Positions 51,790 through 63,388 of a stretch of DNA of 64,000 bases are shown in pieces. The notes under the pieces are model-generated. The model was not told the origin of the DNA. It saw only the letters and a program-made list of their open reading frames with translations, and searched no databases. How positions within the stretch are numbered: the first letter of the stretch is position 1; each line of letters starts with the position of its first letter. A program made the translations under genes and the position numbers. Source of the stretch: Enoplosus armatus. Taxonomy: Eukaryota > Chordata > Actinopteri > Centrarchiformes > Enoplosidae. The stretch lies in assembly GCF_043641665.1 (NCBI RefSeq), contig NC_092188.1, positions 15,707,704 to 15,771,703 of the forward strand. The letters run 5' to 3'.

Positions 51790-52320
51790 AAGTTAGTGTT
51801 TTTAGTCGACATTGCAGACTGTATGAGATTGACCTCACTGCAGACAGACAAAGTTAGAGACCAGCTAGTGAAAATAGTGGAGCCTTTAGCAGCTAAAGAG
51901 CCAGATGTTTCCCTCGGGAGTTGGTGGAGACCAAAAAGCCAGAAGGGGAGTGAATTTTACATTCACAAATACAACTCAAAATGAATGCCAATGTTGCTCC
52001 GTATCTTCTGGATGTGTAAATAGGCAACTGTTTGCTAACAAGTGGCCCAAGAAATCAGTTATCAGGGTAATGATCGTCACAGCTTCAGCATTTCTCCCCT
52101 TTTTATTAAGTGCCAGTGGAACAATAAATATCCCCATATATTAGTGTTAATGGCTCTGCTTGTCACTGTTGCCCACCACATACACATTTTTCTTTACAAT
52201 GTTGGCCATGCAAACTCGTGCTGTTGGCACTGGTTGTTTCTTTTGAACTGTCATTGAACAAACCACACCAGCTAGCCAGTTATTGTCAGCGACACCAAAA
52301 GCCAGAGCCATAAAAGAGCT
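51790..52320 (+). mobile_element. Diverged teleost repeat ('gagaccagctagtgaaaata')
   Basis: Contains 'gagaccagctagtgaaaata', 'tttagcagctaaagagccag', 'gggagttggtggagaccaaa', 'aatgccaatgttgctccgta', 'ggcaactgtttgctaacaag' and 'ccagttattgtcagcgacac'. I recall the same string of phrases from repeated, non-genic fish sequence. ORFs within are short and broken. Confidence 0.45.
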
Positions 52321-53980
52321 TTCGTACCAAACTACACAGCTCTCAACGTCAACAAATTCCTTAGCAGGAACGATACAGACATCGAAGCTTGGAGCAAACA
52401 GTGGCAGAAGCCAAAAGAAACTTTTGTCAGACTCTCACTGATATCGAGTGTGTGTGAGGCATGAGATATTTTCAAGCCTGTGTGTGTGTGTGGTTCAAAA
52501 GGTTTTTCAAAGATAACCCAAAAGAAACAAACATTACAATCAGCAACAAGAACTGATTGATGGCCATGACTAGTCCAACTGTGTAATAGGCCTATATAAT
52601 TTCTTCTGAAAAGCATGGCGCAGTTGAAACAAGTTGTAACTTGACTGTAAGCAGAAAAATGTGTTGTAATTTCCCAGCCAATACTGGGTGTTTTTGAAAG
52701 ATTTTTGTCTGTAAATACAAATGACATTACAACAGGCCAACCACAATAAAGGCAACAACCCATTTAACTCCTCTCCTCAAGATGGCTGCTTTTCAAAATG
52801 ATGACTAGCCAACTCATTCCCTCAACGAACAACAGTCCACATCTGATCAAGATGAATCTCCCTGTTTTTGTTTTTTCAATTAATAGTCTCTCAATAACAT
52901 CAACCTCTCCCTTCAAAGAGTAGAGCACACACTACGCCCCCGATGACTTTCCTTACCAATGGACAGCTTAAGACATCCCATGAAGTATAACTCTTCAATA
53001 AGGAAATCCCTCTTTGTGCCAAGACATGCTCTGACCACACACTCTTCCTTACTTGCTATCGCTCTTTGTTCCTCACTCTGTCTCTTGTATTTCAGTAATT
53101 ATCCCTCATTTCTTCTCACTGTCTCTCCCTGCTTTTGTCTCTCTTTCTGCCTCTTTTCAAATTTTCTGCCACCCACCCTCCTTTCCTTTCCCTCCGTCCC
53201 TCCGAGGCCTCCAAACCCTCTAATCCCTGTGTGTTTTCATCACATAGTGACAAACCAGAGGATGCAATTATGCAAGAATCTGTGTGTGTGTGTGCGTGTG
53301 TGTTTGTGTGCATGCAGTTTTGTTTTTGTGCATGGACACTTTTTTGTGGGCATGTCTACGTTGTACATGATATACATCTGTGTGTTTGTTTCTGTGTGCG
53401 TAAACCTCTCCCAATAAATGGTTTGTGGTCTGAAGGGTGAGAGGAAGAGCAAAAGACGAGAGGAGGAGGAGAGAGGAAAGAATTTGCAGGCCAAGAGGTG
53501 CTACTCCCTTGTTGTTGATAAGAAAACATCCCAGTCGCTTCTGACTCTGGCGTGTTTAATATTACACACTGTGCACTCTCCATTTAGCCCAAATATAGTT
53601 TTTCAATTGATTCATCAAAAACTTTAAACATCTATCAGATACAAGGCATTACATTGTGCGAATTCACAACGTGAACATGTTGTGGACACTTTTTTCACTC
53701 CATTGTGGGAATATTTTAGGGAGCTTTATAATGCATATATTTTAACACACTCAAATAAAGCGGCGGATAGAAAGTCAAAGTACTATTTTACTTGGAAATT
53801 ATTAAAACGTAATAAATAAAATAAATAGGTTGTGTAAATATCTCCCACTATTGTGTCAATCTAAATCATTTTATGAACTGCACTTAATTAAACACAGTTT
53901 CAAATTCCAAGGGGCAACACATAGAGGAACGCAGTGCTCTGTTAAGTGTTGTTTGACACTATGACAAGTAACTGATAAGA
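52321..53980. other. Intergenic, just upstream of colec10
   Basis: A 143-residue minus frame (52332-52763) is open and not low-complexity, but I recognise no family in it. A CT-rich plus tract lies near 53.03-53.22 kb. No other feature seen. Confidence 0.45.
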
Positions 53981-53983
53981 CTC

Positions 53984-53989
53984 TATAAA

Positions 53990-53990
<1 letters not shown>
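53984..53990 (+). promoter_or_regulatory. colec10: Candidate TATA box of colec10 (distal of two)
   Basis: TATAAAC about 290 bases upstream of the start codon. An identical motif occurs at 54080-54086, about 190 bases upstream, on the other side of a GT repeat. Either, or neither, may be used. Confidence 0.25.

Positions 53991-53992
<2 letters not shown>

Positions 53993-54037
<45 letters not shown>
53993..54037. repeat. (GT)n microsatellite in colec10 upstream region
   Basis: About 22 GT units, followed by a GA/GTGA-rich patch to about 54065. It lies between the two TATAAAC motifs. Confidence 0.95.
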
Positions 54038-54038
<1 letters not shown>

Positions 54039-54276
54039 AGTGTGAGAGAGTGAGAGTGAGAGAGCATAGAAGCGTGTTCTATAAACAACAGCATGGCTCT
54101 GTTCTGACCCTCTCTGCAGAACGTTTGCTCGTTAGTTCTGCACTGATCTTCTGGTCTTACAGTTAAAACTGCCAGTAGGTGCATGAGATACTTTACACAG
54201 TCATTACTTTGGCTCTAGTAACAACCTGCAAATCTAAAAATCAGGATCTTCGTTGGTGGTCAGTGATGATTGGGAG

Positions 54277-54376
54277 ATGATGGGACTGTTGGTGCTCTGT
54301 GTGTTCGCAGCTGTGTTCAACTGCATCTCAGCCTCTACAGAAGTCTGCACCAATTCCCTCCTACCTGGAGCTAAAG
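54277..54376 (+). CDS. colec10: colec10 exon 1: signal peptide and N-terminal cysteine segment
   Basis: The frame opens MMGLLVLCVFAAVFNCISAS and continues TEVCTNSLLPGAKG, ending at phase 1 with AAAG|GTAACG. The first about 20 residues form a secretory signal. TEVC aligns with human AEVC, the N-terminal cysteine that links collectin chains, and LLPGAKG with human ISPGPKG at the start of the collagen region. An in-frame TAA upstream leaves 54277 as the first ATG; a second ATG follows at once. The gene encodes collectin-10 (CL-L1), a secreted soluble pattern-recognition lectin that forms heteromers with collectin-11 and carries MASPs to start the lectin complement pathway. Six further exons with matching phases follow. 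The divergent tnfrsf11b neighbour supports colec10 over the paralogue colec11. Confidence 0.88.
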
Positions 54377-56265
54377 GTAACGCATGTCCCAGAATGTGTT
54401 GTGAGTCTGTGCTATGAGTTCAGTGTTAACAGAGCTGATGATAAAGGTACCAAGCATGTAATGTCCTGTAGTTTATTAGCAAGCAGTCTGCTACCCCATA
54501 GTCTTTTGGAGGGAATGCCTCCTCGTGTGTGTTTTCCATTTTACGACATCCAGTAGCTTGTTCCCCCTGCTGATCCAGACAGACAGACCTAATAAAATAC
54601 ACAGCTAAGCTAAGCACCGTTTTTTTTTCAGCTACATTCACACTACTGAAGAGCATGGCTTTCAGTTCGGGCTTAAAAGAACGTTAGAGAGACGTTACTT
54701 CAGGAGTCGATATACAGAAACTGAGATTGGAGGTCTGTCAAGTGAAAAAGTAAAAAGAAATCATCAATGTAAAAGAGGCCTTTGATCTGAATTCTTACAG
54801 TTCTTGAACATAGAAAAGTGCATATTAGTTTTACTCTCGTCATAACATTATACACACTCACAAGGACGTGAGTGGACATTTCGTCAGCTTTCCACTGAAT
54901 TTCCTGTACTAGTAAGAAAGTCCCATTGTGACAGTGTGTATTTAGACAGCTGACACTAAACTGGACTGATTATTTGTACAAGACGCATCCCAGATACGAC
55001 TGACCACAGACTCAGCCTCTGAATGTGTGTATTCTCACGTCTGCGTATTTGAGTGGGTGTCGGACGTGCATTTTTCTATGTTTCATACCCTGAAGAAATG
55101 TCGGGACAAACATGCTTTTGTTGTATTTACTGGTACTTTGACTTCAGCTTTTTTTAAATAGATTTACCGGCATTTTATTTCGTATTGAGACATAAGAATG
55201 TGGGACTGGTCAAGACACAGTTTGTTTAAGAAAAGTTAGATGACAAACTTTGAATTCGCTTTTATGTCACATAAAGTGATCCTATTGCTTACTGACATGT
55301 TGAATCACTGCCAGAATGTACTGTATCAGGCATGGGAAATCTCTCTGTGATTTGACACCTTAATCCCACAAATGAGACATTAATTTTAACATGGTTTCAG
55401 TTCAGTAGTCCAGAAAGGAAATACTGTTATGCAGGCAGAAACACTTGAAATTGCAATGATTTAGGTTACTTGAAAATGTCTCCACAGCCTGCAGAATTGA
55501 ATGATAATTTTCCAAAGTACTACTCCAGGCTAATAGAGGGGGTTTGTTACAATCCTTCGTTTCAAAGCCCAGCACTTAACAAGATTTGAAGTGCTGTTGG
55601 CATCAACAAATGGGGCAAGATTACAGCTCTAATAGACACTCTGAAACCTCTCAAGGTTTCTTGCCAAGAGCTCTTTGAGCGGCGGACCCACCAGAGATAT
55701 TTCTCCTACACCTCATTTTTGCTTTCAACTCTGAAAACTGTGTTGTGTCACTAATACTTACAAGGAGCTAGTGCCTCTGAAAATTATATTGGCTTGGATG
55801 AGCATATATTAAAATGGAACATGAAGAGGGAAAAATGTTTATAAAATGTTTATAAACATTCAAACTTAACATTACAGCGGACCTAATGATAACCCAAACC
55901 CACAAATGGACCAGCACTGGATCTCATACACAAGCACTCACTCACCCAACTGTGACGTACTGTTCTGCAGTAGTTCTTGGCCAACTGTTTTGATAATGGA
56001 TCATCATCCTGTGGTGGCTTTGATTTTCCATCCTTGCCAGAAGTGAGTGGGAATATGCAGATTTAATCCCTGCCACATTGGGAAAGCAAGCCAGCAGTAT
56101 ACACCACTACATACATTCAGGTATCTACTATACTAGCATGCCTGTGACAGGCCCCTTCTGAACAGAACTGTGCATGAAATACTAACGGAAACATGCTCTG
56201 CTCTTTGGGTATATCAAATCCCCTTTCACACTCTAACCCTTTACTGTGTTTCCTTTATAATCCAG
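54377..56265 (+). other. colec10: colec10 intron 1 (about 1.9 kb, phase 1)
   Basis: The donor is GTAACG and the acceptor is 'ataatccag|GA'. No other feature recognised inside. Confidence 0.85.
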
Positions 56266-56337
56266 GAGACCAAGGTGAGATTGGAGAGGAGGGAGATCAG
56301 GGAAAACTGGGCAAGAACGGACCACCAGGACTTCCAG
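56266..56337 (+). CDS. colec10: colec10 exon 2: collagen-like exon, 24 residues
   Basis: This 72-base, phase 1-1 exon encodes an unbroken Gly-X-Y run: DQGEIGEEGDQG, then KLGKNGPPGLPG. Human COLEC10 also has a 24-residue collagen exon here. The segment GKNGP fits the GKxGP signature that binds MASP proteases in collectins and ficolins. The donor is CCAG|GTATAT. Confidence 0.92.
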
Positions 56338-57165
56338 GTATATCATATATTATATAGAACATAATATTAGAATAATCACTGACTCCAAGTCTGTTTTAAT
56401 GGCACACACACTATATGGACGACTTTGTGAGTCACAGTAGAATCAAACACAACTTGTGAAGTAGAATAGACATGGAACCAACAATATGTGGTTGACAAAC
56501 AGTGACATGGACCAGTACAGTAGGTGACTGTGTATTGCTTGGTGTTGATTGCAGTTGTACTAAACTTCACAATTCAGAACACAGAGCAATGCTTGCTCCA
56601 CTATTTTTCAGATAATTAAACATTTTTATGAAAAATCCTGATAATTTGTGATGAAAAGTGTAAAGTAATCTCACTTTATTGTGAGTTTTTACTCTTTTAA
56701 AGGGACTTAACAAATAAATTACATGTTAGATTAGTGGTATTATTTTTTCAGTGTATCAAATAGGCCTTTTACACAGCAGACATTTTGACATTTCATAGTG
56801 GGGAAAGTACAGGTATTATTTATTAGATTAACGATAGCTCTGTTTTATTAAAGTGTCCAAGTGAGCCACAACAGTGTGATGTAGTAGCTAAATGGAATTC
56901 AGCCATCAGAGCAATGGGCGGGAAGGCCACACTTTTCTTTTATGATTGAACAGTAGTACAAAGTCTGACTTCATGTCTGTAACTCAAAAATATAATTTAC
57001 ATTGCTGCTGTAATCTGGACAAACAATCACGCCTTACTTTCTGCACTGCGAGCTTCCAGACAGCCTGCGTGACTTTGCCCTGGCAGCAGCTTTTGCTTTT
57101 TCCTGCTCTAAGACAGCTTGCTTTCCTTTGCTGTGCAGTGGATACAGACTCCTGCTTTGCTCTGT

Positions 57166-57192
57166 GACAGACAGACAGACAGACAGACAGAC
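57166..57192. repeat. (GACA)n tetranucleotide repeat
   Basis: About 6.5 GACA units in colec10 intron 2. Confidence 0.93.
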
Positions 57193-57344
57193 CTGCACTG
57201 TTGAGTTTCTATGGAGGAAGCAGACATGTCAATTGCTGCTGAGGAAAGCAGTGGCGTCCCGCTTCACCATATGTGTTCCAACTGGGCTGGTGGACTAGCT
57301 GGCACACCAACCAACCATATCATATACACAGATGTCTGCACACA

Positions 57345-57462
57345 GACACACACACACACACACATGCACACACACACACACGCGCACACACACGCAGGCA
57401 CGCACGCACGCACACACACACACATACACACACACACACGCACACGCACACACACACACACG
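57345..57462. repeat. Compound CA/CG-interrupted microsatellite
   Basis: A CA run with interspersed 'tgca', 'cgcg', 'aggcacgcacgcacg' and 'cata' units. It gives rise to several overlapping false frames on both strands. Confidence 0.92.
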
Positions 57463-59031
57463 TATAAAAGCAGTGGTTCTTGGCTGCCCTCTGGCTCTCC
57501 ACAGATTCACATAGAGGTCCTCACACACATACATGCACACACTTTACAACAACAGACACACACTTCTCTCATCAGACTGTGTGAGAGACAAATGCCAGGA
57601 ATGCTTGAGTCTTTTCCAAAAGTGTAAAGAGAAAAAAAGTACATATATATATATATATGTGTGAACCATTTTCAACTTTTCAACTTTGCGGATATTTTTC
57701 AACAGTATAGTAAACCCAATAATTATGGTTTTTCGCTGTGTGTTTGCTTACTGTAGGAATGAACGCAGGTTCCTATGATGATTTTGTAAGTATGTCAACA
57801 GCTCAACAGATGACGCATGTATTCCCTGTCTTAATTTAGGCCGTTTTACAGGAAACAGTTGCTTAATTTTGGAAAAGGGAATACATGACTGAATGCTCTG
57901 GTGGGCAACAAAAACAATTTGTTGCTCCAAACTTATTGACGTCAACAAACAGTCGTGCTGGATTTCTGCATCTGTTAATTGTGCTTTACTTAAAACTGCT
58001 GGTAAAGTTGAGACGATAGTGTTACCTACACTAGAGTTAGGTGTTATGTAATGCTCTCAATTCTTGTGAAGAACCTGTTGGAATGAAGTGTATTTGCAAC
58101 AAATGGAAAATCTGGCTCATGGCCTTTATTTCATGTGACCCAGCTCTCTCTGCTCTGTCCACTAAGCTCTAAAAAGCATATTTTCTCTTTATGCTTGAGC
58201 AAACAATATGTAATGAGCTATCTGACCTAAGGTCTGCTTTGCATTTTAATCTCTTGCATTTTTGTTATAATAAGCCTTGAAAACATCTAGTCTGTCAGTG
58301 CTTTTGAAATACCTTGAAGGTTTAAAATGTGTGTAAGGCTCCATGATTTCAACGTGGCTTCACCTCCTTTCTCCTCTAGCAGCTGGAGAATCCAGACGTT
58401 AAACCAGTTGGAGGGGTTGGCCATTATAAAGACCCACTGCAGTGATAGGAAGGACTGTTATCTGGACGTTAAGATAGGCGGTTTAACTGGCAAGCATGAG
58501 CACTGCGAAAACAACATCAATCAACTTTTATAGACACAGAAGGAATAACAAGAGACCAACAGATTACATTTCTTCATATAGCAAAAAAGAAACACCTATA
58601 ATCACTGTTCACAATCAGTTCTCAGGTCAAAATAGTCATAATATTTACTTTGTGATGGTGCTTCTCAGGCATTCATGCTGAAAAATTCCACAAAAATTAG
58701 ATTATAGTGTAATAGTGGCATTTCCGATAGAGCCAGAGCTGTACAGAGACCACCGGACCTCACACAATCCATACGACCTCACACCTTTCGCCAACACTTC
58801 TCACAAATCATCAAGTAGAAAACCAACATGAGAGAGTGGGAAATGGGAAATAGTAGTGTGTGTGTATATGTGTGTGTGTGTGTGGCAAATCCCTCTAATA
58901 GCAATAGGCCTCTCCAATGCGTCACTTAGCATTTCAAACACCATCAATTTCCAGTTGAATAGTTTCCTGAGGAAATACTCATTCAAGTGTTGGCAGAAAG
59001 CCTCAGTCTGCTCCGTAGCTTTCCCATACTT

Positions 59032-59040
59032 ACACACACA

Positions 59041-59090
<50 letters not shown>

Positions 59091-59108
59091 ATCTCTCTCT
59101 CTCTCTCT
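59032..59108. repeat. Compound (CA)n(CT)n microsatellite
   Basis: A CA run with small interruptions passes into CT units, in colec10 intron 2. Confidence 0.94.
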
Positions 59109-60004
59109 GATATTCTCTGAGCTTCTACACTTTCACTGTAACATCCAAAATCATGCACCTCCTCAGTATCTCAGTATATCTCAGTACATCTTCAAAAACC
59201 AAAACTAAAGCAGCCCTTCTGTGATGTGGAGTGACAGAGGACAGTAATCAGATTACAGTCATTGCGGTGACAGCAATCAGATCAAATATACTTATATAAA
59301 TAATCACAATGGATGCTTATAGCTAAATAGAATAATAAAATTGCACAAATAAATAATACATGCATGTATTTACTCTGTTTATTACATTTTAAAGGTGGAC
59401 TGCCACTTTGACTAAACCATATCTTGCAGCAACGCAGACTTTCTCACAGACTATCTTCACTCCGCAAACAGCCTCTCAGCACAAAGTACTTAAGTTAGTG
59501 CCTGAAAAAAATCAGCATTTTTCCCTCTAATCTATTTACTGGCATAATAATAAGAACAATAACAGCATCAATTTAGGAACCAAGCTATGCAGCCATTGTT
59601 TGGAAAAAAAAACCCTCAGGGCTCACAAGGATGATCTCTAAAAGATGAGATGGGAGTATGCAATTATATTGATTAGGCTTGAAAACAACAAAATAATGAG
59701 AAATGAAAAAGAAAAATGATGAAAGCCATGAAAAACAGTCCCAGTCGTCAGAATATGACAAACCTGAATGACAGAATGTATCTGTAAAAAATAAGATGAA
59801 GCAGCGATAGCTACCATATTTACAATGTTTGCATTGTATATCCTACCTTTTCTGTATATTATGCACACTGTGTTGGATTGGAAAGTCATAATTTCAAACT
59901 GAGATGATGAGATTTTTTTATCGTGTCTCAAATACCTACAGATCCAGTACTCTTCGTATTTTCCCCTCCTCTCGTCCCCTGTCTTTCTTTCTCTTCTTCC
60001 CCAG

Positions 60005-60076
60005 GAGTGCCAGGACAGACTGGGCTTGAAGGAGAGGTGGGCCACACAGGAAAGATGGGGCGTATTGGAGACAAAG
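60005..60076 (+). CDS. colec10: colec10 exon 3: second collagen-like exon, 24 residues
   Basis: A 72-base, phase 1-1 exon: VPGQTGLEGEVG, then HTGKMGRIGDKG. It continues the Gly-X-Y register without interruption. The acceptor is 'cttccccag|GA' and the donor is AAAG|GTATAA. Same length as exon 2, consistent with the duplicated 72-base collagen exons of the human gene. Confidence 0.92.
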
Positions 60077-61900
60077 GTATAACAAAGGAAAGCCATTTTA
60101 ATCTAATTTTAATCTAAAGTTCATGTTTCTATATGTGGTTATATCACTGTTTCTGTCTCTTTTTCTCTTTAATCTTCTCTCTCTCGCTCTATAATGTATC
60201 TCTCTCATTCAGTTAACCCTATACTACAGTGTAAACATAGCCCTTATGAAATTTCATTAGTATTACTAATTCCAATACTTTATATACAGTACAGTAATCA
60301 AATGAGAGAGGGCATCAAAGGGAAGCTTCCTATCCTCAAAACGTATCTCCAAAATGAGAGAAAGATTGATGAACTTTATAACTGTAAAGTCTATAAATGT
60401 GTCCTTGTTCCTGTGCCTTGAAACTTTTTCAGTTGTCAACGACAGACAACCAAAATGGCACAAAAAAAAAAAAGGACCTGCAGGACCTTAATGACTTTAT
60501 AATACCCTAAAAGAAGAAATACAGTTTCCTGAACTCCTCCTCAGCTTGGACAGCTGCTCCGTAACCACAGACTCAAAACATTAAAATAAGCAGAATGGAC
60601 GTTTCTACACAAATCAGAAAACTTAATTAGTCCCAAGACTAACACACACAAGAAGGAACTGCTAAGCCAACTGCAGTTTTCCTTAAAAAGTACGTATTTT
60701 TCCCATTTCTTTTATGTTTTGAGTTATCACATCCTAAGATAGAAGAAACCATAATCCTGCAGTATGATGTCATGCAGTTGCTTTGCCCAGGGTGGCTGAA
60801 ACAATTTCTATCTTTACTTTTATTTTTATGAGCAGTCATGTTCCCCTGCCTTTCTAGGCATACACTTTTCTCCGTATTCATTATGTTTAATACGCTTACA
60901 GGAAAGTGGCTGTGCATCAGCCATCTCAGGCAAAGCAGTGAGGTCACAGGTTTGGATTTCCCTTGATCCTGAGCGCCTGTAGCTCATAAAACACCTGGGA
61001 AGAAAAACACATTTTCAGGGCAGTGTCAGCTTTAGCAGAGTCCCAGACTAAAACTCAGTTACTCTTTTACAGGATTTTGATCAAGTTATAGGCTCACTCA
61101 CAGAATATAGTGCTCATCTCTATGTCTACATTAGCAAAATTGGTGTTCATTCAAGAAATATATAAGATTATTATGATACATGAGCAAGTATTCTTTGTAT
61201 CTGCTATAATTATATGCATATGTCTGCTTATTATCTTATAAATTGTGAAACTATGTGTAACTAGTGAATTCATATGGAAAACAAAACAACTAACTGACTG
61301 TTTGGGGTTCGTTGTACTGTATGCCCCAGAGATGACACTGCACTGCATGACTGGTGGCATTTTTACTTTAATAACCCATGGAGCTTCTATACTGGCAACA
61401 GGATGATAAGTTAAGTCTGAAGCCATTTTTCACTTATTAGTTAGTGTTTTCACATTTTTGTCAGGGTGCTCAAACTGTAACTGTTCGCTCCATCCGAATA
61501 ATAAAAAAAATCACACACACAAGTACAATATGTCACTGTTCTGCCTTCCTCATACAAAACCAGCCTATTGTGATGTTTGTACTGCAGCCCACTTCCCCAA
61601 AATGTGCAACTGTCAAATTTGACCTGAGTAAATCTATACATGTGTGCAACCATATATAAAATGTTTTATATATGATACAGCCATCTAGTGGTAATCTATT
61701 GTTACTACGTCACAATATTATCACAACACAAGAAGCTTTTGTAATAATGCAATACAGTTAATTATTGGTAGCTAGTCAGGATTGTAGTATGTTATTTATA
61801 TGTATTTGAGGTGATTAAAAACAAGAAGAAGGTAATTGTCAGCATCACTGATGTCATAATTATAAGAATTGTCTCACATGTGGTTTCTATTTCTCTGCAG
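60077..61900 (+). other. colec10: colec10 intron 3 (about 1.8 kb, phase 1)
   Basis: The donor is GTATAA and the acceptor is 'tttctctgcag|GT'. No repeat or RNA recognised. Confidence 0.85.
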
Positions 61901-61954
61901 GTGACAAAGGTGACACAGGTTCAGAAGGGCCCTCAGGTTTAAAAGGGAAAGCAG
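61901..61954 (+). CDS. colec10: colec10 exon 4: last collagen-like exon, 18 residues
   Basis: A 54-base, phase 1-1 exon: DKGDTGSEGPSGLKGKAG; human reads DKGEKGLLGIPGEKGKAG. With exons 1-3 it gives 23 uninterrupted Gly-X-Y triplets, the same number I count in human CL-L1. The donor is GCAG|GTGAGT. Confidence 0.94.
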
Positions 61955-62725
61955 GTGAGTAAGTGATTGCCTGCATGTGACAATACCTGCCATTCTGCAC
62001 TTCTCAGACCGACATTATGATGTTACAGCAATTTTACATTTACAAATCAACAGCCTGGACAGAGAATGTCCGTAGTTCCCTAAAATGTCAACACTCAGTC
62101 TTTGAACTGGTAAATATAGAGTTGAGCAAACTTTATTCTTGTCAGTTATTGCAATAAAGAAAACAACATTTGCTTGTGATCAGTTCCTATAAAATGACTC
62201 TAGACCTTCTTGGGGATGCTCCCTACTACTCCCTAATACAGTGGAGGAGCTACTCAGCTGTCAGAAAATATTAGTGTGGCGGTGATGTTTTTCATTGTTT
62301 TGGCTATTGTCTGTCGGATGCAGACAAAAGAATAATGAACAAAAGAAAAATGTCACTGTTCTACTGTGTTCTTACTCCCTGTGTACATATCATAAAATTT
62401 GTAGCAAACATTGCAAATAATCCTTCAGTGGTATTAACTTAATTCAAATAACCCGAGGCTAGGGTGGAGGAGGCTTTTGCCATGCAGCAGCAAAGCACCT
62501 GTCTGCATAGAGTTACTGTGGACTTACACTTGGCTCTTAAAGGGGAACAAATCATACAAGAAAGAAAGCACAGTTGTGCTCTACTGTGAGGTCTTACACT
62601 AACATACTGTGGTATGGTTTATCACGTCAGTCATAGTGCAGGAAGGTGATGCACACAGAATCAGAAATACTTTATTTACACTGTACACACTGAAATGATG
62701 TGCTGGCCCTTGTTTAATCCATCAG
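61955..62725 (+). other. colec10: colec10 intron 4 (771 bases, phase 1)
   Basis: Near 62656-62677 lies a truncated copy of the GAATCA-tailed fish repeat ('cagaatcagaaatactttat'). Otherwise unremarkable. Confidence 0.85.
62656..62677 (+). mobile_element. Truncated GAATCA-tailed repeat end
   Basis: Short match to the blocks at 23.87 and 28.27 kb, about 50 bases upstream of the exon 5 acceptor. Confidence 0.45.
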
Positions 62726-62821
62726 GCACAACATGTGACTGTGGCAAGTACAGGAAGGTGGTTGGACAACTGGATGTCAGTGTAGGCAAGCTGAGGAATG
62801 CTGTCAAGTTTGTGAAGAATG
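62726..62821 (+). CDS. colec10: colec10 exon 5: neck coiled coil
   Basis: A 96-base, phase 1-1 exon: TTCDCGKYRKVVGQLDVSVG, then KLRNAVKFVKN. Human reads TVCDCGRYRKFVGQLDISIA, then RLKTSMKFVKN. The CDC motif and the heptad pattern of V/L/I mark the alpha-helical neck that trimerises collectins. The acceptor is 'aatccatcag|GC' and the donor is AATG|GTGAGT. Confidence 0.95.
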
Positions 62822-63388
62822 GTGAGTACTGGATGGTTGATATCTATGGTTTGACATACACTACAGTATGTTAAGTGGGAGTATTGATTACTGCCACTTA
62901 ACTGAATATTGTCAAAAGTTTGAAAACCATAACAGCTTTAAAGATAAAAAGGGAAATATTTTCAGAAATGAACCCAGCTGCAAAAGCTATGCTTTAGAAT
63001 TTATGAATTTGTAGGCCATCTAATAAGAAACACAATGTTTTGTTACTTAATATTTAGTCTTTCTTCTGTTGTGTTGCTTATTGTCTAAATCTGTTTTCAA
63101 AGCATTTTTGCTGTTTCTGCATTTTACTGCAACTAAGTTGAGTTGGAAAAGTGTATAAACACCAAGTTCGTTCATAAGAATAACTTTTTTTCATGATTTT
63201 GCTTACTCCTAGCATGTAATTTGATGAACTTTGACAACAAGACAAAGCTAAATACATTTACTAAATACTATTTGTGTGTGTAGTGTGTTCATTTTTGCAT
63301 TGTACACACACGTTCTTTGCAAAGAAGATTATTAGATTATCATGGAAGTATCCTAACTTCTTTTGACCTTTAACCCCGTCCTGTGCAG
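62822..63388 (+). other. colec10: colec10 intron 5 (567 bases, phase 1)
   Basis: The donor is GTGAGT and the acceptor is 'tcctgtgcag|TC'. Nothing else recognised. Confidence 0.85.

Larger units (their letters stand above)
56338..60004 (+). other. colec10: colec10 intron 2 (about 3.7 kb, phase 1)
   Basis: Contains a GACA repeat (57166-57192), a compound CA/CACG repeat (57345-57462), a short TA run (57641-57659) and a CA(CT) repeat (59032-59108). It also has an exon-like 29-base segment (57757-57785), treated as not normally coding. Confidence 0.8.

Noticed and set aside
57757..57768. A 12-base in-frame micro-exon adding four residues to the colec10 collagen region
   Set aside because: Its donor would be 'gttcct', which is poor, and the added residues would break the Gly-X-Y register. 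Exons 2 and 3 join perfectly without it.
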